DNA of 64,000 nucleotides, from assembly GCA_965197575.1 (NCBI GenBank), contig OZ240214.1:248001-312000 (forward strand). Direction: 5' to 3'. The notes below the pieces were generated by a model, which saw only the letters and a list, made by a program, of their open reading frames with translations, was not told the DNA's origin and ran no database searches. The translations under genes and the position numbers were made by a program. Positions 41,099-49,024 of the stretch are shown here, piece by piece. This DNA comes from VXOI01 sp965197575 (GTDB taxonomy: Bacteria; Chloroflexota; Dehalococcoidia; Lucifugimonadales; UBA3495). How positions within the stretch are numbered: position 1 is the first letter of the stretch; the number at the start of each line of letters is the position of its first letter.

Positions 41099-41490
41099 AA
41101 AGCCCTCAGAATTTCTTGAGTCGAGCGCATCATTTCCGTTGCGGATTGTTCGGTCGCGTGGCCAGGCCGGGCGTACCAAACTTCCGAATTCCAACTCCGC
41201 ACAACTTCCCAATCTTGCTTTATCTCGACCGCGATCCGATTTCGAACCCTCGAAAGGTATAACAACACGTCCAAGTCGTGAGTTCTGAACGACCGGTAGC
41301 CTTCGAATTCACGCCTCGTCTCTAGAAACCATTGCCAATTCAAAGTTTCGCATATCCTGGCCTTCAAGGCCAATTCCAAGGCATAGCCACAGAGGCAAGC
41401 CGAGGCATCGTACCGCCCGGCGTCGAAGAGCGCTTGGGCGTCTTCCAGCCGGGCGGCGGATAGGGCGCGCAGATCCGCGATGTTCAGCAA
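41086..41490 (-). CDS. HEPN-domain protein (putative RNase toxin)
   Basis: A 134-residue HEPN protein. It starts with LRALSAARLEDAQALFDAGRYDAS and has ACLCGYALELALKARICETL, the HEPN four-helix core. The RNase-type motif R-x4-H is intact as RSFRTH in GYRSFRTHDLDVLLYL (about residues 67-72). HEPN proteins with this motif act as ribonucleases in toxin modules. It precedes and overlaps a 139-residue unrecognised partner instead of an MNT antitoxin. ATG 41490 is used. Confidence 0.8.
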   Translation of the reverse strand: MLNIADLRALSAARLEDAQALFDAGRYDASACLCGYALELALKARICETLNWQWFLETRREFEGYRSFRTHDLDVLLYLSRVRNRIAVEIKQDWEVVRSWNSEVWYARPGHATEQSATEMMRSTQEILRALWSQ

Positions 41491-41528
41491 GCTATCCCCC
41501 GACCGGCTTCATGGAACCTTCGCCCACT

Positions 41529-41936
41529 CTAGCTATGCTCTCCTTCGGCTAGCTGGAAGTAGATGCGGTGGGAGCTGCTGGGCTCGATGCTGGCCGTCTT
41601 GTAACCGAAGGGGCTGGCGGACGGGCCGTCGCCGCGCATCTCGTTGCCCTTGATTTTCAGGTCGCTGAAGACCTTGTCGATGTCGTCCACGCCCCAGGCC
41701 ACGTGCATGACCCCGGGTCCGGTGGCGCGCAACTGGCGGGCCGTTGGCGTATCGTCCCGCAGCGGCTCGAAAAAGTCGACCAGGGTCTCCCCGATCTGGT
41801 AGAGGATGGACTTGAAGCCGCGGTCAGGGAATTCGTCCTGTCGGATGGGCTTGAGGGCGAAGTTCCGGTCCAGGTACGAGGCCATGTCATCCACGCTTTC
41901 CACAACGTATGTTACGTGATGCACTTTGTTGAACAC
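41529..41936 (-). CDS. VOC-superfamily (glyoxalase/dioxygenase-like) protein
   Basis: A 135-residue vicinal-oxygen-chelate fold protein. It opens with VHHVTYVVESVDDMASYLD, giving the first metal His, has GETLVDFFEPLRDDTP, the second-module His in GVMHVAWGVDDIDKVFSDL, and ends with SSSHRIYFQLAEGE with the acidic ligand. Such proteins include methylmalonyl-CoA epimerases, glyoxalases and dioxygenases; this is nearest to the epimerase-like layout by eye. GTG 41936 (GGAGG 6 bases upstream) is chosen over ATG 41996. It is divergent from the MNT-HEPN fusion gene. Confidence 0.82.
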   Translation of the reverse strand: MFNKVHHVTYVVESVDDMASYLDRNFALKPIRQDEFPDRGFKSILYQIGETLVDFFEPLRDDTPTARQLRATGPGVMHVAWGVDDIDKVFSDLKIKGNEMRGDGPSASPFGYKTASIEPSSSHRIYFQLAEGEHS

Positions 41937-42019
41937 GACGTTCCTCCGCGCTAATAGACTTGGCGGAAGCCTAGTGTTTTTTGCGCCGGGATTCAAGCCC
42001 TAAATTCGCTGGCCCCAAA

Positions 42020-42049
42020 TTGACGGCGGCTGACTGGCCCGCCTATCAT
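42020..42049 (+). promoter_or_regulatory. promoter of the MNT-HEPN gene
   Basis: TTGACG (42020-42025), an 18-base spacer and TATCAT (42044-42049). The predicted start near 42056 is only about 5 bases before the ATG at 42061, so the mRNA may be nearly leaderless. Confidence 0.6.
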
Positions 42050-42060
42050 CGGTGGCAATC

Positions 42061-42870
42061 ATGACGACTCCTGCCCGCCACACCCAACTCCCGGACGTAG
42101 ACACTGAGGCGGATGTGATTCGTGCCGTGGCCCAAGCAGTTGGCGAGACCCTGTGCGCTTCTTGCGTCGTCCTGTTCGGCTCGCGGGCCCGCGGAGATTA
42201 CCGCCCAGACAGTGACGTTGATCTGGCCGCCATACTTGCAACCGATACCCTGGACGCCACGGAGCGCCGCGACGTTAGGGAAGCAGCCCTGGAGTTGGCT
42301 GTTTCTGTCAGTGGCGGAAGGTTCCGCTATGTCGACGTTATTGTCTGGACGGAAGCCGAATACCGCACGAAAAAGCGTTCCATCAACCATGTGGCCGGCC
42401 GTGCTTGGCGGGAGGGCCGGATACTGTACGGCGCCCACGCAACGTATCCTGGAGAGGAAGTAGTGTCGGAGTTGGACAATGCACGGGAATTGTTGATGCA
42501 ATGCCATCGGCAACTCAGGGGGATGTCGGCGTTTATAGATCCGGAAACGGATGAGGAGAATTTCGGGTTTCACGCCCAGCGAGCTGTGGAGCTGGCGCTG
42601 AAGGCCTGGGTCAGCCTGGCGGGGGAGCGTTACGAGCGGACGCACAAAATCGCCGATTTGATCGCTACGCTAACTAACGCCGGCGTTGCCGAGGCCCAGT
42701 CCCACGCCCATTTCGACCGCCTCTCCCCATACGCCGTCAAGTACATCTACGAGGATGTTCCGGACCCGGTCATGGACCGCGAGTTTGTGTTCGGCCAGGT
42801 AGAGGGCCTAGTGCAACTCGTCGAGACGCTGCTGCAACAAGCCGAAAAAGAATCCGGCGCCGAACTCTAA
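42061..42870 (+). CDS. MNT nucleotidyltransferase fused to a HEPN domain
   Basis: A 269-residue two-domain protein. The N-terminal MNT domain has VVLFGSRARGDYRPDSDVDLAAIL (about residues 36-59), the GSxxRG and SDxD motifs intact, with RYVDVIVW following. The C-terminal HEPN domain begins about residue 140 (ELDNARELLMQCHRQLRGMS), has FGFHAQRAVELALKAWVSLAG and the R-x4-H motif RYERTH. MNT-HEPN systems normally use two proteins in which MNT AMPylates the HEPN RNase; here both are in one chain, so the toxin and its neutraliser would be joined. ATG 42061 is preferred because the promoter places the mRNA 5' end just before it. Confidence 0.85.
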   Translation: MTTPARHTQLPDVDTEADVIRAVAQAVGETLCASCVVLFGSRARGDYRPDSDVDLAAILATDTLDATERRDVREAALELAVSVSGGRFRYVDVIVWTEAEYRTKKRSINHVAGRAWREGRILYGAHATYPGEEVVSELDNARELLMQCHRQLRGMSAFIDPETDEENFGFHAQRAVELALKAWVSLAGERYERTHKIADLIATLTNAGVAEAQSHAHFDRLSPYAVKYIYEDVPDPVMDREFVFGQVEGLVQLVETLLQQAEKESGAEL

Positions 42871-42886
42871 TTGTCGGGGTGAGAGA

Positions 42887-43726
42887 ATGCCGACTGCCAC
42901 TGTAAACGGGGTGGAGCTTTACTACGAAACTGCCGGACGCGGTTTCCCCCTGGTACTCAGCCACGAATTCGCCGGCGATATTCGCAGTTGGGAGTTCCAG
43001 GTAAACTTTTTCGCCCGCCGCTACCAGGTTGTCACCTACTGCGCCCGGGGTTACCCGCCCTCGGAAGTACCCGACGACCCGGAAGCGTATTCCCAAGACC
43101 ATCTGGTGGAGGACTTGTACGGGTTGCTGCGCCACCTGGGGATCGAAAAAGCTTATGTCGGCGGACTGTCCATGGGCGGCAGCAGCACGGTCAGCTTCGG
43201 CATCGCCCACCCGGAAATGTGCCGTGCGTTGATCGTGGCTTCGGCAGGCTCCGGCAGCGACGACCGGGAGCGTCTGGTCGCCACCTGGCAGGCCAACAGC
43301 GAATTGATGCTCAACGAGGGGATGGAGAAATTCGCCGAAGGCTACGCCCGCGGGCCTGAGCGCACCCAATTCCTGCGAAAAGACCCGGTGGGCTGGCGGA
43401 AGTTCTTTGAGAGTCTCTCTGCCCACTCAGCCCAAGGCTCCGCCTACACCTTCCGCGGCGTGCAGATGAAACGCCCGACCATCTACCAGTTGGAAAAACA
43501 ACTCGAAGCCATCGACGTCCCGGCCTTGATTCTGATCGGCGACGAAGACGAACCCTGCATTGAGCCGTCCGTCTTCATGAAGCGCCACATACCCCGCAGC
43601 GGCTTGTCCGTATTCCCCCAGAGCGGCCACACCATCAACCTGGAAGAACCCGACCTCTTCAACCGTACCATCCTGGACTTTTTGACCGCCGTGGAGGCGG
43701 GAGTCTGGGCCAAACGAGGCGATTAG
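42887..43726 (+). CDS. alpha/beta hydrolase
   Basis: A 279-residue alpha/beta-hydrolase fold protein. Nucleophile elbow GGLSMGGSSTVSFG (Ser about 99), oxyanion region SHEFAGD near residue 24 (in place of HG), the Asp in ILIGDEDEPC (about 222) and the His in FPQSGHTINLEEP (about 251) complete the triad. Members range over esterases, haloalkane dehalogenase-like and C-C hydrolases; substrate unknown. ATG 42887 follows GGGGTGAGAG. It directly follows the MNT-HEPN gene by 16 bases. Confidence 0.9.
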   Translation: MPTATVNGVELYYETAGRGFPLVLSHEFAGDIRSWEFQVNFFARRYQVVTYCARGYPPSEVPDDPEAYSQDHLVEDLYGLLRHLGIEKAYVGGLSMGGSSTVSFGIAHPEMCRALIVASAGSGSDDRERLVATWQANSELMLNEGMEKFAEGYARGPERTQFLRKDPVGWRKFFESLSAHSAQGSAYTFRGVQMKRPTIYQLEKQLEAIDVPALILIGDEDEPCIEPSVFMKRHIPRSGLSVFPQSGHTINLEEPDLFNRTILDFLTAVEAGVWAKRGD

Positions 43727-43728
43727 CG

Positions 43729-44751
43729 TTACTCCTGCAACTCCCGGATGATCTTCTGTAGCTGGCGTTCGTCGCCGGGAGCGGTGGCGTCCATGCCGAA
43801 GACCACCTCGTCGAGCAGGCCGTCGAAGCGTTCTTTTACTGCGGCGGCCACCTCGTCGTAGCCGACGGCCACGGCGAAGGCGTCGAAGATTTCGTCGGTG
43901 ATCAAGCCGGTCATTTCGTCCCACTGGCCCTTCAGCGACATTTCGTGCAGCCGCACCGCCACCTCCTCGAACCCATGCACTTCCAGCACCGGGGTGTAGG
44001 TGCGGGTGGAGGAATAGAAGGCGATCTGGCGCTTCACTGCCTGTTTCTTTGCGTCGATGGCGGCCTGGGTGGGGCCGGTGATGATGAAACTGGAGCCGGA
44101 CAGGTTCACCTGCTTGGGGTCGCGTCCGGCGCGGGCCGCGCCGTCGGCGATGCTGGGCAGGATGCGCTGCTTCAGGTACTCCGGCGAGCATAGTGGGTGC
44201 AGCGAGACGCCGTCGCACACCTCGCCGGCCACCCGGCAGTTGTAGGTATTCACCGCGCTGATGAACACCGGCGGGTGGGACTCTTTAGATGGCCCCGGAC
44301 TGAAGAACGGCGTCATCAGCGAGAAGTTGTAGTGGTCGCCGTGAAAGGCCAACCGCTTGCCCTCCCGCCAACTTTCCCAGATGGCGTGGAGCGACTGCAC
44401 GTACTCGCGCATCCGCGGGCCGGGGGCCGACCACTCCGTAGAGAAGCGCCGCTGGATATGTCCTTTGACCTGGGTCCCCAGACCCAGGCGAAAGCGGCCG
44501 CCGGAAAGCTCCTGAAGGTCCATCGCGGCGTAGGCAAAGACCATCGGCGACCTGGGAAAGGCGATGGCCACTCGCGGCTCAAGAGTCACCCGCTCGGTGG
44601 CGGTGGCGGCCAGCACCAGGGGGAACAGCGGGTCATGCCCCGTCTCCTCGGTGCAGAGACCGTCATAGCCCAAGGACTCCGCCCACCGCGCTTCCTCCGC
44701 AATGCCTTTGATGTTGCCGGTGTTCAAATGGTAGAGCACCCGAAAGCCCAT
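43729..44751 (-). CDS. LLM-class flavin-dependent oxidoreductase
   Basis: A 340-residue luciferase-like monooxygenase/reductase. Blocks: HLNTGNIKGIAEEARWAESLGYD, TGHDPLFPLVLAATATERVTL, AMDLQELSGGRFRLGLGTQV and HPPVFISAVNTYNCRVAGEV. C-terminal segments (WDEMTGLITDEIFDAFAVAVG) are typical of the F420/FMN subgroup. It is the last gene of a minus-strand run CaiB - SDR - nuclease - LLM; such runs suggest degradation of a CoA-activated compound. ATG 44751. Reaction unknown. Confidence 0.88.
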   Translation of the reverse strand: MGFRVLYHLNTGNIKGIAEEARWAESLGYDGLCTEETGHDPLFPLVLAATATERVTLEPRVAIAFPRSPMVFAYAAMDLQELSGGRFRLGLGTQVKGHIQRRFSTEWSAPGPRMREYVQSLHAIWESWREGKRLAFHGDHYNFSLMTPFFSPGPSKESHPPVFISAVNTYNCRVAGEVCDGVSLHPLCSPEYLKQRILPSIADGAARAGRDPKQVNLSGSSFIITGPTQAAIDAKKQAVKRQIAFYSSTRTYTPVLEVHGFEEVAVRLHEMSLKGQWDEMTGLITDEIFDAFAVAVGYDEVAAAVKERFDGLLDEVVFGMDATAPGDERQLQKIIRELQE

Positions 44752-44784
44752 TATCTGCCTCCGCGGTCTTTATATATGGTCGTC

Positions 44785-45360
44785 TCAAAGTAACAGAACA
44801 AGCAACAGTCCCAACAAAACCAGCGCCGCCATCAAGGGCAGGCAGCCACCTCGCCTGGGCAGACTCGACTGGCTCCTTCTTTGGGCGGCCCGGTGCTCCC
44901 ACGGCGCGACCCCAGGTCCCGTCCTCCAGAGGCCGCGCCGCCTGCTTCGGGCGGACTCTTCCGCCTCCTCGAACCCCAGATCCGCTCCACCATAGTCTCG
45001 GTACCAGCGAGCATGGCCCTGTTCCACCAGAATCCGGTTGATGGACCTGGTAGGGCCTGCCGACTGATGGTATAGCAGCACCACCAACCGGTGGTAGCGG
45101 TCGACGTCGACCACTTCCATCCGTAGGCCGTTGGTGCGCCATACCAGCCGCCACAGCGCTTCCTGCGCTTCCCTGCCGAAGGCTTGGTCTCGTTCCGGGG
45201 CGTCGATGCCGAACAGCCGCACCGGAAGAGCGGTCCCGACGCTTCTGGGAGTGCGGATCACCCACAGCGAGTCGCCATCGGGCACCGACGTGACCTGGAC
45301 CGGTACCGCTCTGCTGCCGTAGGATTCCTGGCCGTAGGGGGAGGGCCTGGGGCGGGCCAT
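44785..45360 (-). CDS. thermonuclease (SNase)-like protein with a C-terminal membrane helix
   Basis: A 191-residue protein with a staphylococcal nuclease fold: VTSVPDGDSLWVI (metal Asp), LPVRLFGIDAPERDQAFGREA with the catalytic Arg and Glu, VDRYHRLVVLLYHQS (second Arg region) and INRILVEQGHARWY. After a basic linker, the last 20 residues (LPLMAALVLLGLLLVLLL) form a tail anchor. The enzyme would be a Ca-dependent DNA/RNA nuclease with the domain held on one face of the membrane; there is no N-terminal signal, so tail anchoring would place it in the cytosol. ATG 45360 lies one base after the SDR stop. Confidence 0.85.
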   Translation of the reverse strand: MARPRPSPYGQESYGSRAVPVQVTSVPDGDSLWVIRTPRSVGTALPVRLFGIDAPERDQAFGREAQEALWRLVWRTNGLRMEVVDVDRYHRLVVLLYHQSAGPTRSINRILVEQGHARWYRDYGGADLGFEEAEESARSRRRGLWRTGPGVAPWEHRAAQRRSQSSLPRRGGCLPLMAALVLLGLLLVLLL

Positions 45361-45361
45361 G

Positions 45362-46111
45362 CTACCGGGCGGTGAATCCGCCGTCCACGATCAGCTCCGT
45401 GCCGGTGATGTAGGAAGCCTCGTCGGAGGCCAGGAACAGTACGGCGTTGGCCACCTCGATGGGCTGGCCCTCCCTCTGCATAGGCACGTCGTTTACCAGC
45501 CTTTCACGGCGGGTGTCGCCGCGCTGGAACGAGGTGAGCATCGGCGGCATCATGCCCGGATGCACCGAGTTAACCCTGATCCCGTCCTTGGCGTGTTGCA
45601 CGGCGGTGGCCTTGGTGAGGATGCGCACCGCGCCCTTGGAGGCATTGTAGGCAGGGTGGACAGCCTCCTGCCCCACGAACCCGGAGATTGACGAGATGTT
45701 GACGATGGAGCCGCCTCCCGCTTTCTGCATGTCCGGCACGGCGTGTTTGATGCCGAGGAACACCCCGCGGGCGTTGATGTTCATCAAGCGGTCCCAAGCA
45801 TCGGTGCTGCGGAAGTCGGTCTCGCCGCTGCCGCTGATCCCAGCGTTGTTGACCAGAATGTCCAGCTTGCCGAAGCGGGACACCGCCTCCGCCACGGCGG
45901 ACTCCCAGGCCCCTTCGTCGGCGACATTGAGGTTGACGAACATCGCTTCGCCGCCGGTCTCGGCGATCTCGGCCTCGACCTGCCGCGCATCTTCCTCGCG
46001 GATGTCGGCGATGACGACCTTGGCGCCCTCCCGGGCGAACAACCGGCACTCCTCGGTGCCCATGCCGTGTGCGCCGCCGGTAACAATTGCTACCTTTCCT
46101 TCGAGTCTCAT
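45362..46111 (-). CDS. short-chain dehydrogenase/reductase
   Basis: A 249-residue classical SDR: TGGAHGMG cofactor loop (about 12-19), Asp after strand 2 (VVIADIRE), NNAGISG, the Ser in NISSISG and Tyr/Lys in YNASK. C-terminus GTELIVDGGFTAR. It is a clear paralogue of the SDR at 14537 (same N-terminal pattern MRLEGKVA). ATG 46111 with GGAGGACCC; the frame extends to 46234 without homology. It is the second gene of the CaiB operon and probably oxidises a hydroxyacyl intermediate (inference). Confidence 0.9.
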   Translation of the reverse strand: MRLEGKVAIVTGGAHGMGTEECRLFAREGAKVVIADIREEDARQVEAEIAETGGEAMFVNLNVADEGAWESAVAEAVSRFGKLDILVNNAGISGSGETDFRSTDAWDRLMNINARGVFLGIKHAVPDMQKAGGGSIVNISSISGFVGQEAVHPAYNASKGAVRILTKATAVQHAKDGIRVNSVHPGMMPPMLTSFQRGDTRRERLVNDVPMQREGQPIEVANAVLFLASDEASYITGTELIVDGGFTAR

Positions 46112-46127
46112 GGGTCCTCCGGTCCGA

Positions 46128-47339
46128 TTAAATGATTCCCAGCGTTCGCAGCTCTTCCAACTGTTCCCAAGTATACCCGCGCTCCAGCAGTACCTCCTCG
46201 GTATGCTGGCCCAATTCCGGCGCGCCGCGGTCAACCCTTCCTCCGGCCTCGCTGTAGACGATGGGCACGCCGACCGACTTGATAGGCCCGATGGTCTCGT
46301 GGTCGATGTCGACGATGTAGCCGTTGGCGGCCATCTGCGCGTCGGCGGCGACGTCCCGCACCCGGTTGACCGGGGCGCAGATTAGGCCGTTGGCCCGGCA
46401 GCGGGCCAGCCAATCTTCGCAGTTCTTCCCTGCGATAGCCCGGTCGATGATGGCGATTAACTCCGCGCAGTTCTCAGCCCGATGGCGGGTGGAGTCGAAC
46501 CTGGTGTCGCGCTCCACCGCTTCGCCCAACTCCAACACCCGGCAGAAGTCCGGCCACGATTCCTGCGGGCGGTTGATGGAGAACATGATCCAGCGGTCGT
46601 CGGCGCACCGGTACCACCCGACCAGAGGATTGAACACCTCGGTCCGCACTGGCCGCCGGGGCGTCCGTCCTGCCATCAGCGAAACGTTGAAGGGCATGGC
46701 CAGCAGATGCACCATCGCTCCCAACAGCGACGCCTCTACCTGCTGGCCATGCCCGGTGCGCTCCCGGTGGTACAGCGCGCCCAGCACCCCCTGGCACAGC
46801 ATGGTCGCGCCCAGTTGGTCGCAGGCTCCGGGCGTCATGTACTGGGGCGGACTGCCCTCCTCGCCGATGCAGTCCATCATTCCCGACCAAGCGAAGGCCA
46901 CGTTGTCGAAAGAGCGCTCGTCGGCAAACGGACCCTGCTCCCCGTATCCGGTGGCCAGGGCATAGATGAGCCGAGGATGTTGCGGGGCCAGCGTCGGATA
47001 GTCGAGGCCCAGCGACTCCCGCACCGGGCGGCGGTGGTTGGTGAGCAGCACGTCGGCGTCGGCCGTCAATTCCAGGAAAATCTCCTTGCCCCGCCCGCTT
47101 TTCAGGTCCAGCGTGATGGAGCGCTTGTTGCGGTTGGCCCCCTCGAACAGGACGTTGCGCCCGCCGGGAAGCTCCAGCGAAACGCCCAGGATGCTGCGCC
47201 AAGTGCGGGCGATGTCGCCGGCCGGGTCTTCGACCTTGACCACGTCGGCCCCCAGGTCGCCCAGCATGTAGCCGGTGGCCGCCCCGTGATGCGCTTGAGT
47301 CCAGTCCACCACGCGGATGCCGTCCAGAAGGTTGCTCAT
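46128..47339 (-). CDS. CaiB/BaiF family CoA transferase (type III)
   Basis: A 403-residue family III CoA transferase that moves CoA between carboxylic acids. Landmarks: LLDGIRVVDWTQAHHGAA, GDLGADVVKVEDPAGD (about 28-43), RNKRSITLDLKSGRGKEI, the catalytic-Asp region around SFDNVAFAWSGMM, ATMLCQGVLGALYHRE, and CRANGLICAPVNRVRDVAADAQ. ATG 47339 (MSNLLDG) is well placed. First gene of the run CaiB - SDR - SNase - LLM. Substrate acid unknown. Confidence 0.92.
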   Translation of the reverse strand: MSNLLDGIRVVDWTQAHHGAATGYMLGDLGADVVKVEDPAGDIARTWRSILGVSLELPGGRNVLFEGANRNKRSITLDLKSGRGKEIFLELTADADVLLTNHRRPVRESLGLDYPTLAPQHPRLIYALATGYGEQGPFADERSFDNVAFAWSGMMDCIGEEGSPPQYMTPGACDQLGATMLCQGVLGALYHRERTGHGQQVEASLLGAMVHLLAMPFNVSLMAGRTPRRPVRTEVFNPLVGWYRCADDRWIMFSINRPQESWPDFCRVLELGEAVERDTRFDSTRHRAENCAELIAIIDRAIAGKNCEDWLARCRANGLICAPVNRVRDVAADAQMAANGYIVDIDHETIGPIKSVGVPIVYSEAGGRVDRGAPELGQHTEEVLLERGYTWEQLEELRTLGII

Positions 47340-47390
47340 AGTCCCCTATCCATCTCCCCTGGGCAGGACGGTTTCATAGTATTGCCACCG

Positions 47391-47482
47391 ACATGGATAG
47401 ACAGGATGGGGGATTTACAGGACGGACCGGTCCGACCCTACCTTCCAATCCTGCCTATCCTGTATATCCATGTTATTCCTTT
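47391..47482. repeat. second copy of the ACATGGATA inverted-repeat element
   Basis: The left part (ACATGGATAGACAGGATGGG at 47391) and the right part (reverse complement AACATGGATATACAGGATAG) form imperfect inverted arms around a GC-rich core. The arms match those of the element at 25153-25298 (ACATGGATAnACAGGAT core), defining a dispersed intergenic family. It occupies most of the gap before the hydrolase gene. Confidence 0.75.
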
Positions 47483-47596
47483 CTGCCACCTTTGCAGTCG
47501 GACCAGGGTGAGGGCTCCGTTCGTGTGCTAGGATAACCCAACCGGGGGAAACTCGCAGCCCGCATATTCCAACAAAATCGCAGAGAGGTGGACCCG

Positions 47597-48421
47597 ATGA
47601 AGTCCGATTTCGTTCAGGCCGGTCCGGTCAGGTTGCAGTATTTCGAGGAGGGCAGCGGCCCGGAGACAGTGGTGTTGGTGCATGGCTACGCCTCCAACGC
47701 CTCGATCTGGCGCTACACCGTCGAGCGGCTGACCCACAACGGCGGGTTCCGGGTGATCGCCATCAACAACCGTGGCGCGGGCGACTCGGACCGCGCCGAC
47801 ACCGAGGCCGGCTACACCGTCCAGTCGTTCGCTCAAGACCTGTTTAACGCCGTGCAGGCCCTGGGGCTGTCCGGGTTTAACTTGGTGGGCCACTCGATGG
47901 GCGGGGCCACGGTCACGCAGTTCTCATTGGCTCATCAAGACTTGCTGAAATCGCTGGTGTTGCTGAACTCCGCTCCCCTGGCCGGGCGGACGCTGGCGGT
48001 CAACTGGGAGGAAGACCTGCGGGAATCGTTCGCCGGCGGCGGCCTGACCCAGGGAGACATGGGTTTCAACGCGCCCCACGTGACCCAGGACTTCATCGAC
48101 GAGGTCACCGGCATCATCCTGCGCAACCCCGTAGAGCGAGCCATCGGCGGGCGCCGCTCCATGTCCGCCCTGCGCCTGCGGGAACGGCTGGGGGAAATCC
48201 AAGTCCCCACCCTGATAGTCGGCGGCGACCGCGACACCACCGTCGGAGTAGACAACATCGTAGCTGAATACTTCGCCCTGCCGGAGGGGTTGCGTCACCT
48301 GCACATGTTCCACGGCATCGGCCACTCCCCCAACGTCGAAGTTCCCGGCCGCTTCGCCGGCCTGCTGACGCGCTTCATAGTGGAGGTAAACGCGGGGGTC
48401 GCGGTGGGAGCGGCGGCGTAG
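47597..48421 (+). CDS. alpha/beta hydrolase
   Basis: A 274-residue hydrolase: VVLVHGYASNASIW (oxyanion HG), nucleophile elbow VGHSMGGATVTQFS (Ser about 96), Asp in LIVGGDRDTTVG (about 215) and His in HGIGHSPNVEVPG (about 246). It belongs to the broad group that includes haloperoxidase-like, carboxyl esterase and C-C bond hydrolases. ATG 47597 (MKSDFVQAG) is preferred over the GTG three codons earlier. It is followed after 9 bases by the HicA-like gene, so they may be cotranscribed. Confidence 0.9.
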   Translation: MKSDFVQAGPVRLQYFEEGSGPETVVLVHGYASNASIWRYTVERLTHNGGFRVIAINNRGAGDSDRADTEAGYTVQSFAQDLFNAVQALGLSGFNLVGHSMGGATVTQFSLAHQDLLKSLVLLNSAPLAGRTLAVNWEEDLRESFAGGGLTQGDMGFNAPHVTQDFIDEVTGIILRNPVERAIGGRRSMSALRLRERLGEIQVPTLIVGGDRDTTVGVDNIVAEYFALPEGLRHLHMFHGIGHSPNVEVPGRFAGLLTRFIVEVNAGVAVGAAA

Positions 48422-48430
48422 GGCAACCCA

Positions 48431-48796
48431 GTGCCTAGACAGTATCGGCCGAGGGACGTGATTCGGGCGCTCGAACGGGCCGTTTGGGAGTTTGCTCGAC
48501 AGACCGGCAGCCATGTTAGACTGGAGTTGCCGGACAGGCGTCATCCCGTATCAGTGCCGTTGTCCGATCCGCAACTCGACCCCGGGACGCTTAATTCCAT
48601 TGCCAGACAATGTGGGATGTCTGGGCCCCAATTCCAAGCGCTCATTGAGAATACCTGTAATGGCAACGAAGAAAATCACTGTAGTGGTCTACCCCAGCGA
48701 AGATTGCTACGTCGCATATATGCCCTTGTTCCCCGGATGCACGACCCAAGGCGAAACCGTCGAGGACGCCTTGCGGATGGCCAAGGAATCGCTTGA
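48431..48796 (+). CDS. hicA: HicA-like mRNA interferase toxin, overlapping hicB
   Basis: The first 75 residues match HicA: PRDVIRALERAVWEFARQTG then SHVRLELPDRRHPVSVPL (the His in GSH is the catalytic residue) and LDPGTLNSIARQCGMSGPQF. HicA cleaves mRNA and tmRNA. The frame does not stop where HicA proteins usually end; it continues about 45 residues through the start of hicB, giving a 137-base overlap and a 121-residue product with an Arg-rich tail. Either the tail is real, or a stop was lost by a small mutation. GTG 48431 has a weak ribosome binding site. Confidence 0.75.
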   Translation: MPRQYRPRDVIRALERAVWEFARQTGSHVRLELPDRRHPVSVPLSDPQLDPGTLNSIARQCGMSGPQFQALIENTCNGNEENHCSGLPQRRLLRRIYALVPRMHDPRRNRRGRLADGQGIA

Positions 48797-48956
48797 GCTA
48801 TCGCTGTACGAACCGGACGAATTTGGTCTGTGGGCCTTGGACGCCTACTCGTCCGACGTAGTGGTCGATACAGTGGAGATTGAATTCCCAGTAGTGCCAG
48901 GCCCGGATTGGGTGTTCTTCGACAAGGTGGCAAACAACTCCGAGGCGACGGCCTGA
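48660..48956 (+). CDS. hicB: HicB-like antitoxin
   Basis: A 98-residue HicB-type protein: TKKITVVVYPSEDCYVAYMP, LFPGCTTQGETVEDALRMAK and a C-terminal region EIEFPVVPGPDWVFFDKVAN. The partial RNase H-like fold (strand-strand-strand-helix) of HicB is visible. HicB proteins bind HicA and usually also DNA; here the C-terminus lacks an evident helix-turn-helix. The ATG at 48660 lies inside the hicA frame, so translation of the two is coupled. Pair order hicA-hicB is normal. Confidence 0.8.
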   Translation: MATKKITVVVYPSEDCYVAYMPLFPGCTTQGETVEDALRMAKESLELSLYEPDEFGLWALDAYSSDVVVDTVEIEFPVVPGPDWVFFDKVANNSEATA

Positions 48957-49024
48957 TGGCTAAAGGCATATTGTGCTCGCGTCGATGATGTCCTGCAGAA
49001 AGTCTCGGTGAGACCTCGCGATTG

